64,000 bases of DNA, taken from Hydromonas duriensis. Lineage in GTDB: Bacteria > Pseudomonadota > Gammaproteobacteria > Burkholderiales > Burkholderiaceae. Below, piece after piece: positions 18,768-27,985 of the stretch. The stretch's first letter is position 1, and each line of letters starts with the position of its first letter. The translations under genes were made by a program, and so were the position numbers. The DNA lies in contig NZ_SNZE01000011.1 of NCBI RefSeq assembly GCF_004363775.1, forward strand, positions 569 to 64,568, given 5' to 3'. A model generated the notes under the pieces. It was not told where the DNA came from. It worked only from the letters and a program-made list of their open reading frames with translations, and did not search any database.

Positions 18768-19655
18768 ATGACCGATTTTAACCCCAGCACACTCAGCTCG
18801 TTGTGGCAAAATGCCCACACCCAACAATGGCCTCAAGGCACTTTATATGTGGTCGCCACGCCAATCGGCAATGTTGCGGACATCAGCATCCGCGCTTTAT
18901 ACGCTTTGCAGCTGGTCGATGCCATTGCGTGCGAAGACACTCGGCACAGCAAACCCTTACTCGCACAATACGGCATCAGTAAACCACTGATTGCCGTGCA
19001 TGACCACAACGAAAGTGACGTCGCTGCCAGCTTAATCGCGCGGTTACAACTCGGTGAGCGTATTGCCTTGATTACTGATGCAGGTACGCCTGCCATTTCT
19101 GACCCAGGTTCGCGCGTCGTCGCCGCTGCACATGAAGCGGGCATCCGCGTCATGCCCATCGCGGGTGCAAGTGCGGCTGTCGCTGCCATGAGTGCGGCGG
19201 GCTTGGATGGCGGTTTTCAGTTTATTGGTTTTTTACCAAATAAGTCTGCTGCACGCCTAAGTACTTTGCAACGTCTCGGCTCGGCGCAAACGCATCTGGT
19301 TTTTTATGAAGCGCCGCATCGCCTACACGACACCATAACCGACATGGCTCGTTCCTTCCCCAGCCGATGTTTGATTCTAGCGAAAGAATTAAGCAAGCTA
19401 CATGAAAACATCCAAATTCTAGACTTAAGCGCAATCGACTCTTGGCTCGCCAATGCGCCCGCTCCACGCGGTGAATATGTGTTAATACTTAGCGCGCCTG
19501 CAGTTGAGGTGAGTGACAGCGTTCCAGAATGGCACAACACCCTGACCACGCTACTGACCGAACTGCCGCTTAAACAAGCCGTTGCACTCACGGTTAAACT
19601 CTCTGGCGCATCTAAAAATACGGTATACGCCACTGCTCTGTCTTTGAAGCTTTAG
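18768..19655 (+). CDS. rsmI: 16S rRNA (cytidine1402-2'-O)-methyltransferase
   Basis: 295 aa from ATG 18768. The longer frame from 18729 adds a non-family leader. The tetrapyrrole-methylase fold is recognised from LYVVATPIGNVADIS, the EDTRHSKPLL segment, ALITDAGTPAISDPG and the FYEAPHRL motif, all specific for RsmI. With RsmH it makes m4Cm at 1402 of 16S rRNA. The C-terminal ~50 residues form the small helical domain that ends in TALSLKL. Confidence 0.95.
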   Translation: MTDFNPSTLSSLWQNAHTQQWPQGTLYVVATPIGNVADISIRALYALQLVDAIACEDTRHSKPLLAQYGISKPLIAVHDHNESDVAASLIARLQLGERIALITDAGTPAISDPGSRVVAAAHEAGIRVMPIAGASAAVAAMSAAGLDGGFQFIGFLPNKSAARLSTLQRLGSAQTHLVFYEAPHRLHDTITDMARSFPSRCLILAKELSKLHENIQILDLSAIDSWLANAPAPRGEYVLILSAPAVEVSDSVPEWHNTLTTLLTELPLKQAVALTVKLSGASKNTVYATALSLKL

Positions 19656-19966
19656 TCAAAACCTACCTTTTTCACATCAAGAAATGCAAAATACGTGCAA
19701 TATAACTATGCATTAAAGCGTAATAGTCAAAAAAATAGGTGAAAAACACTTCTTAATATTCAAAAAAACATTATAAAATGCAAAAATAACTATTGAATAA
19801 CTGTTGAAAATACTAAACATGTGAAATAAAAATGCGTTTTAAATATAAACTTATATTTTAACGTGTATTTATAGCTATGTTATTGTGCAAATTATGTAGC
19901 CTAACTCAAACAACAAAGTTTTTGAGTCGGGCTTTATTTGCTTAAACATATAACTGGCTGTAAAAA
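19656..19966. other. 311-bp AT-rich gap upstream of the polysaccharide operon
   Basis: No credible coding frame. It is very AT-rich with several TATAA-like strings (for example 19701 and 19772), none paired with a clear -35. It ends in the hairpin at 19898-19934. Presumably it holds the promoter of the four-gene operon that follows. Confidence 0.5.
19898..19938 (+). terminator. Terminator-like hairpin before the polysaccharide operon
   Basis: The arms AGCCTAACTCAAA and TTTGAGTCGGGCT pair over 12 positions with one mismatch (one G-T pair included), around a loop of about 10 nt. A T-rich stretch follows. It could end rsmI read-through or act as an attenuator in the operon leader, 33 nt before the first start codon. 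Confidence 0.5.
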
Positions 19967-21202
19967 TTGGACTACTTTATTTTATTTGTAACGTTTTTAC
20001 CTGCTCTTGGACTTCTTTTAACTTTTGGTTTTGGTCTTGTCGTTAAACTCAATGTTCCTGCGGCTGAAATAAAAAAAGATTTTTCCTATGAGCCTAAAGT
20101 AAGTGTGTTGCTGCCCGTCTATAACGAGGGAGCGCATGTATTAGAAACAATCAACAGCATCTTGCGTTGCAACTATCCACCAGAAAAGCTCAACATCATT
20201 GCATTTGATGATTGTTCGAGCGATGACTCTTTTGCTTACATACAACAAGCAGAAAGAGAAAATCCGACTAGAGTTCAAGCGTTTAAAAACCCAACCAATG
20301 CAGGTAAGCATCATTCATTGTCCAATGCTTCAAAAAAAGCCGATGGCGATATTTTGATTTGCATTGATTCCGATTGTATTTTTCACACTGAAGTCATCCG
20401 TGAGCTGGTGTCATGCTTTGCTGAGTCTAATATTGGCGCTGTGGGTGGTCGGGTTGGGGTATCCAATCCGAATGAGAACATCATCACGCAATGCCAGTCA
20501 TTTGTGTATTACTTCTCTTTTAACATCATCAAAGCTTTTGAAAACTTACATCGAAATGTGGTCTGTATTTCAGGTTGCATGTTTGCTGTTCGTCAGGAAC
20601 TGTTCAAAGAAATTGAACCCGCTATGACAGCGCGCAATTGGTTCGGCATTGGCGTTCGAGATGGCGAAGACCGCTACATGACCCATTTGCTGGTTCTTAA
20701 AGGCTATAAAACGTATATAAACAATGATGCCCAGTGTTGGACTTCGGTGCCTAACAATCTAAAGCAACTATTCATGCAACAGTTGCGTTGGCGACGAAGT
20801 GGATTACGTGACCTTTTTTGGACGTTACGCCATTTTTCATCACATACGAAAATCATGAGTCCTTTAAGGACCACCCATCTCATCGCGCCAGCAGTCATTT
20901 CAACGATATGGATTTTGATTATTCCATTTTCTTTGGTTGGCACGGCGACGCTTGAAATGCGGATATCTTCATTGGCGTGCTGGATGCTGGTGTTTTGCAT
21001 GATGGCCATTGCCTACAACTTTTGGACGGGGATTAAGAATCCAGAACAAAAAATTGACAGCCCGTTGCTGTTGCCGCTGATTTGTTTATGGATGATTGTC
21101 AACACATTCTTCATTACCGCTTTGGCACTTTTTACATTTGACGTGGGCACGTGGGGGACACGAGAAAGCGTAGTTACCAACATAGGACAAACCAATGCAT
21201 AG
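19967..21202 (+). CDS. Processive family 2 glycosyltransferase (polysaccharide synthase)
   Basis: 411 aa using TTG at 19967. An in-frame stop lies 6 nt upstream, and no ATG or GTG precedes the first membrane helix, so an unusual start is forced. Membrane helix at about 3-25, then the GT-A domain: LLPVYNEG, DDCSSDDS, the DSDCIF metal-binding DxD, DGEDRYMT (catalytic acid) and QLRWRRSG (QxxRW). Three further helices follow (about 305-400). This D-D-D-QxxRW set marks processive synthases such as hyaluronan, alginate (Alg8) and cellulose synthases. It heads a four-gene operon with HlyD-like, TolC-like and UDP-sugar dehydrogenase genes. The polymer is unknown. Confidence 0.88.
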   Translation: MDYFILFVTFLPALGLLLTFGFGLVVKLNVPAAEIKKDFSYEPKVSVLLPVYNEGAHVLETINSILRCNYPPEKLNIIAFDDCSSDDSFAYIQQAERENPTRVQAFKNPTNAGKHHSLSNASKKADGDILICIDSDCIFHTEVIRELVSCFAESNIGAVGGRVGVSNPNENIITQCQSFVYYFSFNIIKAFENLHRNVVCISGCMFAVRQELFKEIEPAMTARNWFGIGVRDGEDRYMTHLLVLKGYKTYINNDAQCWTSVPNNLKQLFMQQLRWRRSGLRDLFWTLRHFSSHTKIMSPLRTTHLIAPAVISTIWILIIPFSLVGTATLEMRISSLACWMLVFCMMAIAYNFWTGIKNPEQKIDSPLLLPLICLWMIVNTFFITALALFTFDVGTWGTRESVVTNIGQTNA

Positions 21203-22169
21203 CTTTATTCAAAAAACCATTTTGTCGTCTTATCGGACAATTTCAAATATTGTTCTAGCGTTTTTGATTGGTGGGGTGATTTGGTTCTTAGTCCTATTGT
21301 TGTTCTATATGCTCAACAACAACTGGGCGGCGCCCATTGAAATTTCTCGAACCCATCCAAAGATTTTGCAACTAAACGCAAGCATGTTTCAAGCACAGCA
21401 ACAGGCTGATATATTGAAGCTTGAAATTTCGGAAGCGACTCAAGAGTTAGCCGTCATTGATAAAGAGCAAAAAGAACTTGAACAACTGATTAACGCAAGC
21501 GAACAGTCTGCTATTAAATTGGCACATTTAAATCAAGAGAAAAAAACAGACACCACTCATAACAAAACCCTAGTGGCTAAAGTCAACCAAGTGGAAACCT
21601 CGCTGGATGACAATCTGAAAGCAGGCATCATCACCAAAATTGATGCGCTGAATGCCAAAATCAAATTAAATGGCATTAAGTCTTCAACAATTGATGCGGT
21701 CATCTCCAGCGAATTGTTGGACCATCAAATGGTGAATAAAAACCGATTGGAATTGTTAGAGGCCAAATCAAAAATACTTCGAATAGACCTGAAAAGAGCA
21801 CAGGACACCGAAGTCATCGCGGCTAAAAAAAATCAGCTCGAACAAATTAATAAAATCATCCAAACGCTGTCAGACAGCCCATACATTAGCGTCACGCACT
21901 CCGAAAGCCCGCTCCATTTCGCTTTCGTTCCGTATGGCACGCTGGATTCAGCCACGAAAGTTGGCGAGCCTGTGTATGACTGTTTACTGCACAACTTTAT
22001 TTGTAGAAATGTAGGTAAGGTCGTGAAGCTCAACCGTGATGAGGAAGTCGCACAGCACCCGTTATTCAAAATCGATACACGCGGTGTATTGGTACAAATA
22101 GAACTGACCGATGAGAGCAGCGCCACCAGCCGAGTGGTGTTTATTGGACATAAACCTTTACTTTTTTAA
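21195..22169 (+). CDS. HlyD-like membrane-fusion protein with coiled coil
   Basis: 324 aa, overlapping the synthase end by 8 bp. One N-terminal transmembrane helix (about 18-40, IVLAFLIGGVIWFLVLLLFYML) follows a cytoplasmic stub. A long periplasmic coiled coil (about 60-225) is rich in Leu/Gln/Glu/Lys heptads. The C-terminal beta-rich region (about 232-324, VPYGTLDSATKVGEPVYDC and VLVQIELTD) resembles the lipoyl/barrel part of membrane-fusion proteins. No PilZ domain is present, unlike Alg44. Inferred role: a periplasmic adaptor linking the synthase to the outer-membrane component encoded next. Confidence 0.7.
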   Translation: MHSFIQKTILSSYRTISNIVLAFLIGGVIWFLVLLLFYMLNNNWAAPIEISRTHPKILQLNASMFQAQQQADILKLEISEATQELAVIDKEQKELEQLINASEQSAIKLAHLNQEKKTDTTHNKTLVAKVNQVETSLDDNLKAGIITKIDALNAKIKLNGIKSSTIDAVISSELLDHQMVNKNRLELLEAKSKILRIDLKRAQDTEVIAAKKNQLEQINKIIQTLSDSPYISVTHSESPLHFAFVPYGTLDSATKVGEPVYDCLLHNFICRNVGKVVKLNRDEEVAQHPLFKIDTRGVLVQIELTDESSATSRVVFIGHKPLLF

Positions 22170-22178
22170 GTCACCCCA

Positions 22179-23222
22179 ATGAATAAAATTTTAATCGCAT
22201 GGCTCATGCTGCCTTTTGCCGCCTCGGCCAACGAGGTGGATGCCTATTGCCGTTTGACCAAAGTTCAAGCAAATGCTCAATCCCTTGTGTTGTCTGCGCC
22301 CAAAGTGTTTTTATCAATGGGCAGCACGCAATCTCAGGACAACGTCGCATCTATGGGCATCAGCCAAAGTCTATCAGACAAAATTCAAGCGAAGTTGATT
22401 GAAAAAATCGCTGATAACAAGTGCAAAATTTATTCAACAAACCAGTCCATTGAAGACAGTCTGAAGTTTCTCAATAACAAAGTTCTCCTTAGTCAAATCC
22501 AAGCTCAAACACCATTGTTGATTGAAGCGCTTAATCTCGCAGAGCAAAATTTGTACTTAGAAAAAAAACTTTTTGACTCTCAAAATGGCACGCTCAGAGA
22601 GCTAACAGAAGCCTATCGCGACAGAGATGACATCAGGGCAAGCATCAGCTTCAACGAACAGCAACGGAGTGTCTTGCAAAACACCCCCAATGTGGACATC
22701 CAAAACAATCTAAAAGAACAAATTGCCGCATCAGAAATCGCCAAAAGCAACATTGCCTATCTCACATCAAAGCTTAATACAACAGCGGGCTGGGATGTTA
22801 TTGGCAGCACGGGTCTTAAACGTGAGCTTGAAAGCGGGACGAATAAGGCATTTGTCAGTCTCAACATGTATTGGAGTTTAGGTGAGCCAAAGTCGAGCAA
22901 GGCTGCAGCTTTAGTAGAGGAACTCACTCGAGACTATCTCAAACAACAATATGACTCAACGGGCAATGCTTTTTTGCGACTGGTACACAGCACTCAAGGC
23001 GTGTTGGCGGCGGAGAAAGATATCAATACGAGCTTAATGCAGCAAATCCAATCGAACAGTGAAATGCTCGCCAGAGTCAACACCATCAGCACTGTCGAGG
23101 CGAATCGAGCACGCAACCTGCTGCAAATCAAGCAAAAGGTTTTGCGTGCGAATTGGGTCGCTTCAAATGTGAAGTTAAAAGAGTTGAATGAATGGTTGTC
23201 TATAAATGAGGTGAACAAATGA
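22179..23222 (+). CDS. TolC/OEP-like secreted helical protein
   Basis: 347 aa. Signal peptide at about 1-17 (ending AASA). The mature protein is largely helical with long coiled-coil stretches. The segment FVSLNMYWSLGEPKSSKAAAL followed by a long helix resembles the second half of outer-membrane efflux proteins, where a membrane beta strand leads into a periplasmic helix. At 347 aa it is shorter than TolC (about 470). It lies 9 bp after the HlyD-like gene and overlaps the dehydrogenase by 4 bp (ATGA). The outer-membrane assignment is inferred; a purely periplasmic protein is possible. Confidence 0.55.
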   Translation: MNKILIAWLMLPFAASANEVDAYCRLTKVQANAQSLVLSAPKVFLSMGSTQSQDNVASMGISQSLSDKIQAKLIEKIADNKCKIYSTNQSIEDSLKFLNNKVLLSQIQAQTPLLIEALNLAEQNLYLEKKLFDSQNGTLRELTEAYRDRDDIRASISFNEQQRSVLQNTPNVDIQNNLKEQIAASEIAKSNIAYLTSKLNTTAGWDVIGSTGLKRELESGTNKAFVSLNMYWSLGEPKSSKAAALVEELTRDYLKQQYDSTGNAFLRLVHSTQGVLAAEKDINTSLMQQIQSNSEMLARVNTISTVEANRARNLLQIKQKVLRANWVASNVKLKELNEWLSINEVNK

Positions 23223-24490
23223 GAATTGCTATCGTTGGATTGGGTTATGTCGGTGCACCGCTTGCCGTCGAGCTTGCAAAACACTTTACTGTTGTCGGCT
23301 ACGATGTCAATCCAGCTCGTGTCGCGGCGTTGAGCCAAGGCATTGACCACACCCATGAAATAGCGCCAGAGACATTGGCCGCCTCAACGTGTACCTTTGT
23401 CGATGATTGCGCTTTGATACAGAACTGCAACGTTTACATCATCACCGTACCCACGCCAATTGATGCCGCCAACGTGCCCGACCTCAATGCGGTTCGCTCC
23501 GCCTCACACAGCATCGGTCACCTCATTAAAAAAGGCGACATCATTGTCTACGAAAGCACGGTTTATCCTGGTGTGACTGAAGAAATATGCGTTCCGATTC
23601 TTGAAGCCGCAAGTGGTTTGATATGGAAAAAAGACTTCAATGTCGGCTACTCACCCGAACGCATTAACCCTGGCGATAAAATCAATACATTGACGACAAC
23701 GACAAAAATTGTTTCAGGCGATAGCGAAGAAACATTGCAACGCATCGCTTCAATTTATCAAACCGTTACTCAAACCTACCGAGCATCTTCCATCAAAGTC
23801 GCAGAAGCGGCCAAAGTGATTGAAAACACCCAGCGTGATGTCAACATTGCACTGATGAATGAGTTGTCACAAATTTTTTCGCATCTTGGCATCGACACAC
23901 ACGACGTCATCAACGCCGCTAAAAGTAAGTGGAATTTTTTACCCTTTACACCAGGCTTGGTTGGCGGGCATTGTATTTCTGTTGACCCCTACTATCTCAG
24001 TTATAAAGCCGCTGTACACGGCATCGTATCGGACGTCATTTTATCGGCACGAAAAATAAACGACTCTATGGCCAATCATGTGGTCGCCGAAATCATAAAA
24101 AAGGCGATGAATCTCAATATGACAACGCCCGACATCAAAGTCACTATTTTAGGGGTTACGTTCAAAGCCAATGTGCCAGACATTAGAAACTCAAAAGTCT
24201 ACAACATGGTTCAGCAATTCAAAAAATATGGCATAAAAACTCAGGTTGTTGACCCTCATGCCTCTAAGGACGAGGTTCAACACGAATTTAATTTCCAACT
24301 GCAAGATGCCAATGCGATTGAATCAAGCGAGATTTTAATTGTCGCCGTTCCACACCAGGAATATGTTGAAGGCGGCTGGGACATGATAGCCACGCTGCTC
24401 AACAACAATAAAAAATGTATTGTCGCCGACCTAGGTGCGGTTCTCGATAGAGCGTTGAAACCTGCGCATGTTGAATTATGGCGTTTGTAA
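23219..24490 (+). CDS. UDP-N-acetylhexosamine 6-dehydrogenase (TviB/WbpO-like)
   Basis: 423 aa. The start overlaps the preceding stop as ATGA. NAD-binding Rossmann motif GLGYVGAPLAVELAK at residues 7-21, then TVPTPI, YESTVYPGVTEE, YSPERINPGDK, and the catalytic cysteine in GGHCISVDPYYLSYKA (about residue 246). The SPERINPGD and SVDPYYL patterns are those of TviB/WbpO/VpsB enzymes, which oxidise UDP-GlcNAc or UDP-GalNAc to the uronic acid, rather than those of UDP-glucose dehydrogenases. It would supply an acidic amino sugar to the synthase encoded three genes upstream. Confidence 0.85.
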   Translation: MRIAIVGLGYVGAPLAVELAKHFTVVGYDVNPARVAALSQGIDHTHEIAPETLAASTCTFVDDCALIQNCNVYIITVPTPIDAANVPDLNAVRSASHSIGHLIKKGDIIVYESTVYPGVTEEICVPILEAASGLIWKKDFNVGYSPERINPGDKINTLTTTTKIVSGDSEETLQRIASIYQTVTQTYRASSIKVAEAAKVIENTQRDVNIALMNELSQIFSHLGIDTHDVINAAKSKWNFLPFTPGLVGGHCISVDPYYLSYKAAVHGIVSDVILSARKINDSMANHVVAEIIKKAMNLNMTTPDIKVTILGVTFKANVPDIRNSKVYNMVQQFKKYGIKTQVVDPHASKDEVQHEFNFQLQDANAIESSEILIVAVPHQEYVEGGWDMIATLLNNNKKCIVADLGAVLDRALKPAHVELWRL

Positions 24491-25708
24491 ATTAACCCGC
24501 CCAAACATCCGCCAAACGCCAAAGGTAAAAGCCAACATCGCCACAGCCAACACACTGTAACCCAAATGGACATTAAAAATCGTAGACAAATACCCAATAA
24601 CCAACCCCGCCAATTGCAAACCAAACAAAATCATCATCATGAGCAAAGCCGAAAATTTTGACGTGTTTGCAGGTTCACGCTGAATCAAGTGATTGAGCAA
24701 TAAAGGAAAAACAACGCCGATGCCAACCCCAGCCAAAAAATTCGCGCCATACACAGGGATGGCTGGCATCAAGCGGGGCATCAACGCCAACAGAACAAAC
24801 ATCACGCAGCCAAGTACGCTCAATCGTTTGAGCCGTTGTTCGCTCGACCAACGGCTATGGATAAACGCTTGCCAAATCCGCGCACTGAGCATCCCACCTG
24901 TAAAAGCCGCTAAACCCACGCGAGCGACATCGGCATCCAATCCACGGTCATTGGACGCATAAATCACAAACCAATAGGTTTGTCCCCATTCGACAAAGCC
25001 AATCAAAATGCCACAGAGCCACGCCCAGCGCGCCCACGGCGCAGTCAGTAATTTTAAATAGCTCGATTTTGTAGGATTTAGATTGCTTGGATGTGGTTCA
25101 GTTGCATGGATGTTCGACAAAGAAGCCAACACATTTAACGACTGCGGGCGCGACATCAAGAGCAGCACACCCAATAAAAGCACGAGAAAAAATGCATAAG
25201 GCGCACGCCAATCATCCAATACATTTAAAAACGCACTTGACCAAAAAGGCGACATGGTTGCGCCCACACTAAAACCGACATCAATCAAAGCAATCAACCT
25301 TGGGCGCAAGTCATCACCCAAACGCAACATCGTCACAATGCTGTGCACCACTGTAAAGACAGCCGTACACGTAATGGCATACAACAAAAAACTCAAGCTC
25401 AACCATTTAAAAGAGGGCGCAAGCACAATGCCAAACACGCTTAAAAAAATCAGAGCAAAATAAATGAGCAACAACGGCACCGTGCGGAAACGATGAGCAA
25501 AGTCACCGCCCAAAAATGCGCCGATAGCCCCACCACAACTAAAAACCATCATCAAATGCCCAATGTCTTGCGGGCTCAATTGCATATCTTGCGATATTTC
25601 GGGTGTTAAACTGCCCAGAATATTGGCAAACAGTCCAAAAGACAAAGTCGCCAACATCAGTACCCATGCGAGAAACGGCACTTGGCGAATGAATTGTTGA
25701 GTATTCAT
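24476..25708 (-). CDS. MFS transporter
   Basis: 410 aa with about 12 hydrophobic segments in two halves. The loop 2-3 motif appears as GGDFAHRFRTVPLL (in place of GxLaDrxGrr). N-terminus MNTQQFIRQVPFLAWVLML. This resembles YbfB/CynX-like major facilitator proteins, but the substrate is not identifiable. Its 3' end overlaps the end of the UDP-sugar dehydrogenase by 15 bp (convergent). GAGGG lies about 6 nt upstream of the ATG. Confidence 0.85.
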   Translation of the reverse strand: MNTQQFIRQVPFLAWVLMLATLSFGLFANILGSLTPEISQDMQLSPQDIGHLMMVFSCGGAIGAFLGGDFAHRFRTVPLLLIYFALIFLSVFGIVLAPSFKWLSLSFLLYAITCTAVFTVVHSIVTMLRLGDDLRPRLIALIDVGFSVGATMSPFWSSAFLNVLDDWRAPYAFFLVLLLGVLLLMSRPQSLNVLASLSNIHATEPHPSNLNPTKSSYLKLLTAPWARWAWLCGILIGFVEWGQTYWFVIYASNDRGLDADVARVGLAAFTGGMLSARIWQAFIHSRWSSEQRLKRLSVLGCVMFVLLALMPRLMPAIPVYGANFLAGVGIGVVFPLLLNHLIQREPANTSKFSALLMMMILFGLQLAGLVIGYLSTIFNVHLGYSVLAVAMLAFTFGVWRMFGRVNLQTP

Positions 25709-25732
25709 CCCAACCCTCTAATTTGTTAGTAT

Positions 25733-25762
25733 AAAAAAACGCTTCGTCTAGGCGAAGCGTTT
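25733..25762 (-). terminator. Terminator of lysC
   Basis: A 9-bp stem AACGCTTCG/CGAAGCGTT around a 6-nt loop. Read on the minus strand it is followed by seven T residues. It lies about 70 nt after the lysC stop and just upstream of the MFS start. Confidence 0.8.
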
Positions 25763-25833
25763 GGTGAAGCATCAAAAATTAATGTGCATTTTTAAGCACT
25801 TTTGATGTGTATTGGATGCTTTTTGGGATTCTT

Positions 25834-27111
25834 TTAAACGGACTCAATCTGCGCATCTTGCTCTAAATCAAATACTTTATGCAATTCACGCACAGCCAAT
25901 TCCAAATACTTATCCGCAATGACCACAGAAATTTTGATTTCTGAAGTTGAAATCATTTGGATGTTCACACCCGACTGCGCCAATGTTTCAAACATCAAAC
26001 TGGCCACGCCCACATGCGAACGCATCCCAATGCCGACGGCAGAGACTTTACAGACTTTATCGTCGCCAATGACTTCTTTCGCGCCAATCGCATCTTTTAC
26101 TTCAGTTTCCAGCACTTCCATGGCCTTTTTATATTCGTTGCGATGGACGGTGAACGAAAAATCGGTTGTGCCGTTCGTACTTTGATTTTGGATAATCATG
26201 TCCACATCAATATTGGCTTTGGCAACAGGACCTAAAATTTTAAACGCCACGCCTGGGGTGTCAGGTACTTGCATCAACGTGATTTTGGCCTCATCGCGAT
26301 TAAAAGCTATGCCTGAAATAACTGCTTGTTCCATGGTTTCATCTTCCTCAAAAGTAATCAGTGTGCCAGAGTGGGCTTCAATATTAATGTCCAAATCATG
26401 CGGGGTTAAGCTCGACAATACACGGGTTTTAACGCGATATTTACCTGCAAATTCAACGGAGCGAATTTGTAAAATTTTCGAGCCTAAACTCGCCATTTCC
26501 AACATTTCTTCAAACGTGACTTTATCCAAGCGGCGGGCATTTTCAACCACGCGTGGATCGGTCGTGTACACGCCGTCAACGTCGGTATAAATCAAACACT
26601 CATCCGCTTTAATCGCCGCCGCCACCGCCACCGCAGAGGTGTCGGAGCCGCCCCGTCCCAAAGTGGTGATATTGCCTTGCGCATCCACACCTTGAAAGCC
26701 CGTGATAATCACCACGCGACCCGCGTCCAAATCTTGGCGAATGCGCTTGTCATCAATTGATTCAATACGCGCCTTGGTGTACGCGTTATTGGTGCGCACA
26801 GGCACTTGCCAGCCCGCGTAGCTCACCGCATCTTGACCAATCGCCTGTAATGCAATCGCCAACAAACCAACAGAGACTTGCTCGCCCGTAGAGGCAATCA
26901 TGTCCAGCTCTCGAGGACTCATGTCCTGCGCATCGGCGTTAATTTCTTTCGCCAAACCCAACAAACGGTTGGTTTCACCCGACATCGCCGAAGGCACCAC
27001 CACCACTTGATGACCCGCTTTTACCCATTTTGCCACGCGCTTGGCCACGTTTTGAATGCGCTCAACTGAGCCCATCGACGTTCCACCGTATTTATGCACC
27101 ACTAAAGCCAT
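25834..27111 (-). CDS. lysC: Aspartate kinase
   Basis: 425 aa. First step of lysine, threonine and methionine synthesis. It begins VHKYGGTSMGS (the kinase KFGGTS motif with a tyrosine). GFQGVDAQGNITTLGRGGSDTSA binds ATP, and YTDVDGVYTTDPR is the conserved aspartate-binding loop. Two ACT domains form the C-terminal third (about 265-425) and end near ISTSEIKISVVI, the feedback-binding region. The size and layout match the monofunctional, two-subunit class in which an internal start yields the ACT-containing beta subunit. GAGGGA lies upstream of the ATG. Confidence 0.96.
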   Translation of the reverse strand: MALVVHKYGGTSMGSVERIQNVAKRVAKWVKAGHQVVVVPSAMSGETNRLLGLAKEINADAQDMSPRELDMIASTGEQVSVGLLAIALQAIGQDAVSYAGWQVPVRTNNAYTKARIESIDDKRIRQDLDAGRVVIITGFQGVDAQGNITTLGRGGSDTSAVAVAAAIKADECLIYTDVDGVYTTDPRVVENARRLDKVTFEEMLEMASLGSKILQIRSVEFAGKYRVKTRVLSSLTPHDLDINIEAHSGTLITFEEDETMEQAVISGIAFNRDEAKITLMQVPDTPGVAFKILGPVAKANIDVDMIIQNQSTNGTTDFSFTVHRNEYKKAMEVLETEVKDAIGAKEVIGDDKVCKVSAVGIGMRSHVGVASLMFETLAQSGVNIQMISTSEIKISVVIADKYLELAVRELHKVFDLEQDAQIESV

Positions 27112-27359
27112 AACATTCCCTCAAAAAAGAAAATACGTCAAAGCGTTTTGTACACTTTTTTTGAATATAAAAATCGTTTTCGCCGTATTTTCTCAACACA
27201 AAATTGACACACAATGAATCCATAAAAATACATGATGCAGCGCAAAAACTCAAGTTTTTCAAGTGTTACCGACTGATTTCTTTAATATTCAATCTTGGCG
27301 ACATGCTTTCCCTTCGTTTTTGCGACAAAAATGTAGGCGGGCTGGCGTAAAATGTCGCC

Positions 27360-27965
27360 ATGACAATATTTACAATTCCCAACGAAAGCCATTTGCCGCT
27401 TGCCCCTTTGGTTGACTTGATGCAAGTCGCTCAAGCAGCTGCGGCCAACCTTACTTTTGACATCAAATACGCCAGTACCGATAATTTCACAGGGCAAATG
27501 GTGTACCCTCAAGCACGGTGTTTCATCATGAAGGAGGCCGCGCAAGCCTTGTTAAACGTGGCGGTCGACCTTAAGCCACACGGCTACGGTCTGCGAATTT
27601 TTGACGCGTATCGGCCATGGTATGTGACCGCGTACTTTTGGGAACACTATCCCGACAGCCATTTATACTTGGCCGACCCTGCTGAAGGCTCTCGCCATAA
27701 TCGCGGTTGCGCCGTTGATTTGAGCTTATACGATTTAAAAACAGGCCAAGAAATCGAGATGCCGAGCGCGTATGACGAGTTTAATGAAAAATCTCATCTC
27801 AATTATATGGGCGGCACGGCGGCACAAAATGCCATGCGTGATGTGCTACAAAACGCCATGCATGCACATCGCTTCAGTAGCCACCCGCACGAGTGGTGGC
27901 ATTTTGATTATGAAAACTGGCATAATTACCGTGTTCGGGATGATGAGTTTGAACAATTGATTTGA
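27360..27965 (+). CDS. D-alanyl-D-alanine dipeptidase (VanX/DdpX-like)
   Basis: 201 aa. A zinc dipeptidase of the M15D family. The zinc ligands are in SRHNRGCAVDLSLYD (SxHxxGxAxD) and the late HEWWHFDYE (ExxH). The arginine in FDAYRPW is the conserved transition-state residue. No signal peptide is visible, so it should be cytoplasmic like E. coli DdpX and VanX, which recycle D-Ala-D-Ala. No vancomycin-resistance genes (vanH, vanA or regulators) are nearby, so peptidoglycan recycling is the likely role. A secreted protein gene follows 20 bp downstream. Confidence 0.88.
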   Translation: MTIFTIPNESHLPLAPLVDLMQVAQAAAANLTFDIKYASTDNFTGQMVYPQARCFIMKEAAQALLNVAVDLKPHGYGLRIFDAYRPWYVTAYFWEHYPDSHLYLADPAEGSRHNRGCAVDLSLYDLKTGQEIEMPSAYDEFNEKSHLNYMGGTAAQNAMRDVLQNAMHAHRFSSHPHEWWHFDYENWHNYRVRDDEFEQLI

Positions 27966-27985
27966 ACAACAGGAGCGTGAATCAA

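Noticed and set aside
27360-27965. VanX-like gene as a vancomycin-resistance determinant
   Set aside because: No vanH, vanA or vanRS genes are near, and Gram-negative DdpX homologues serve peptidoglycan recycling.
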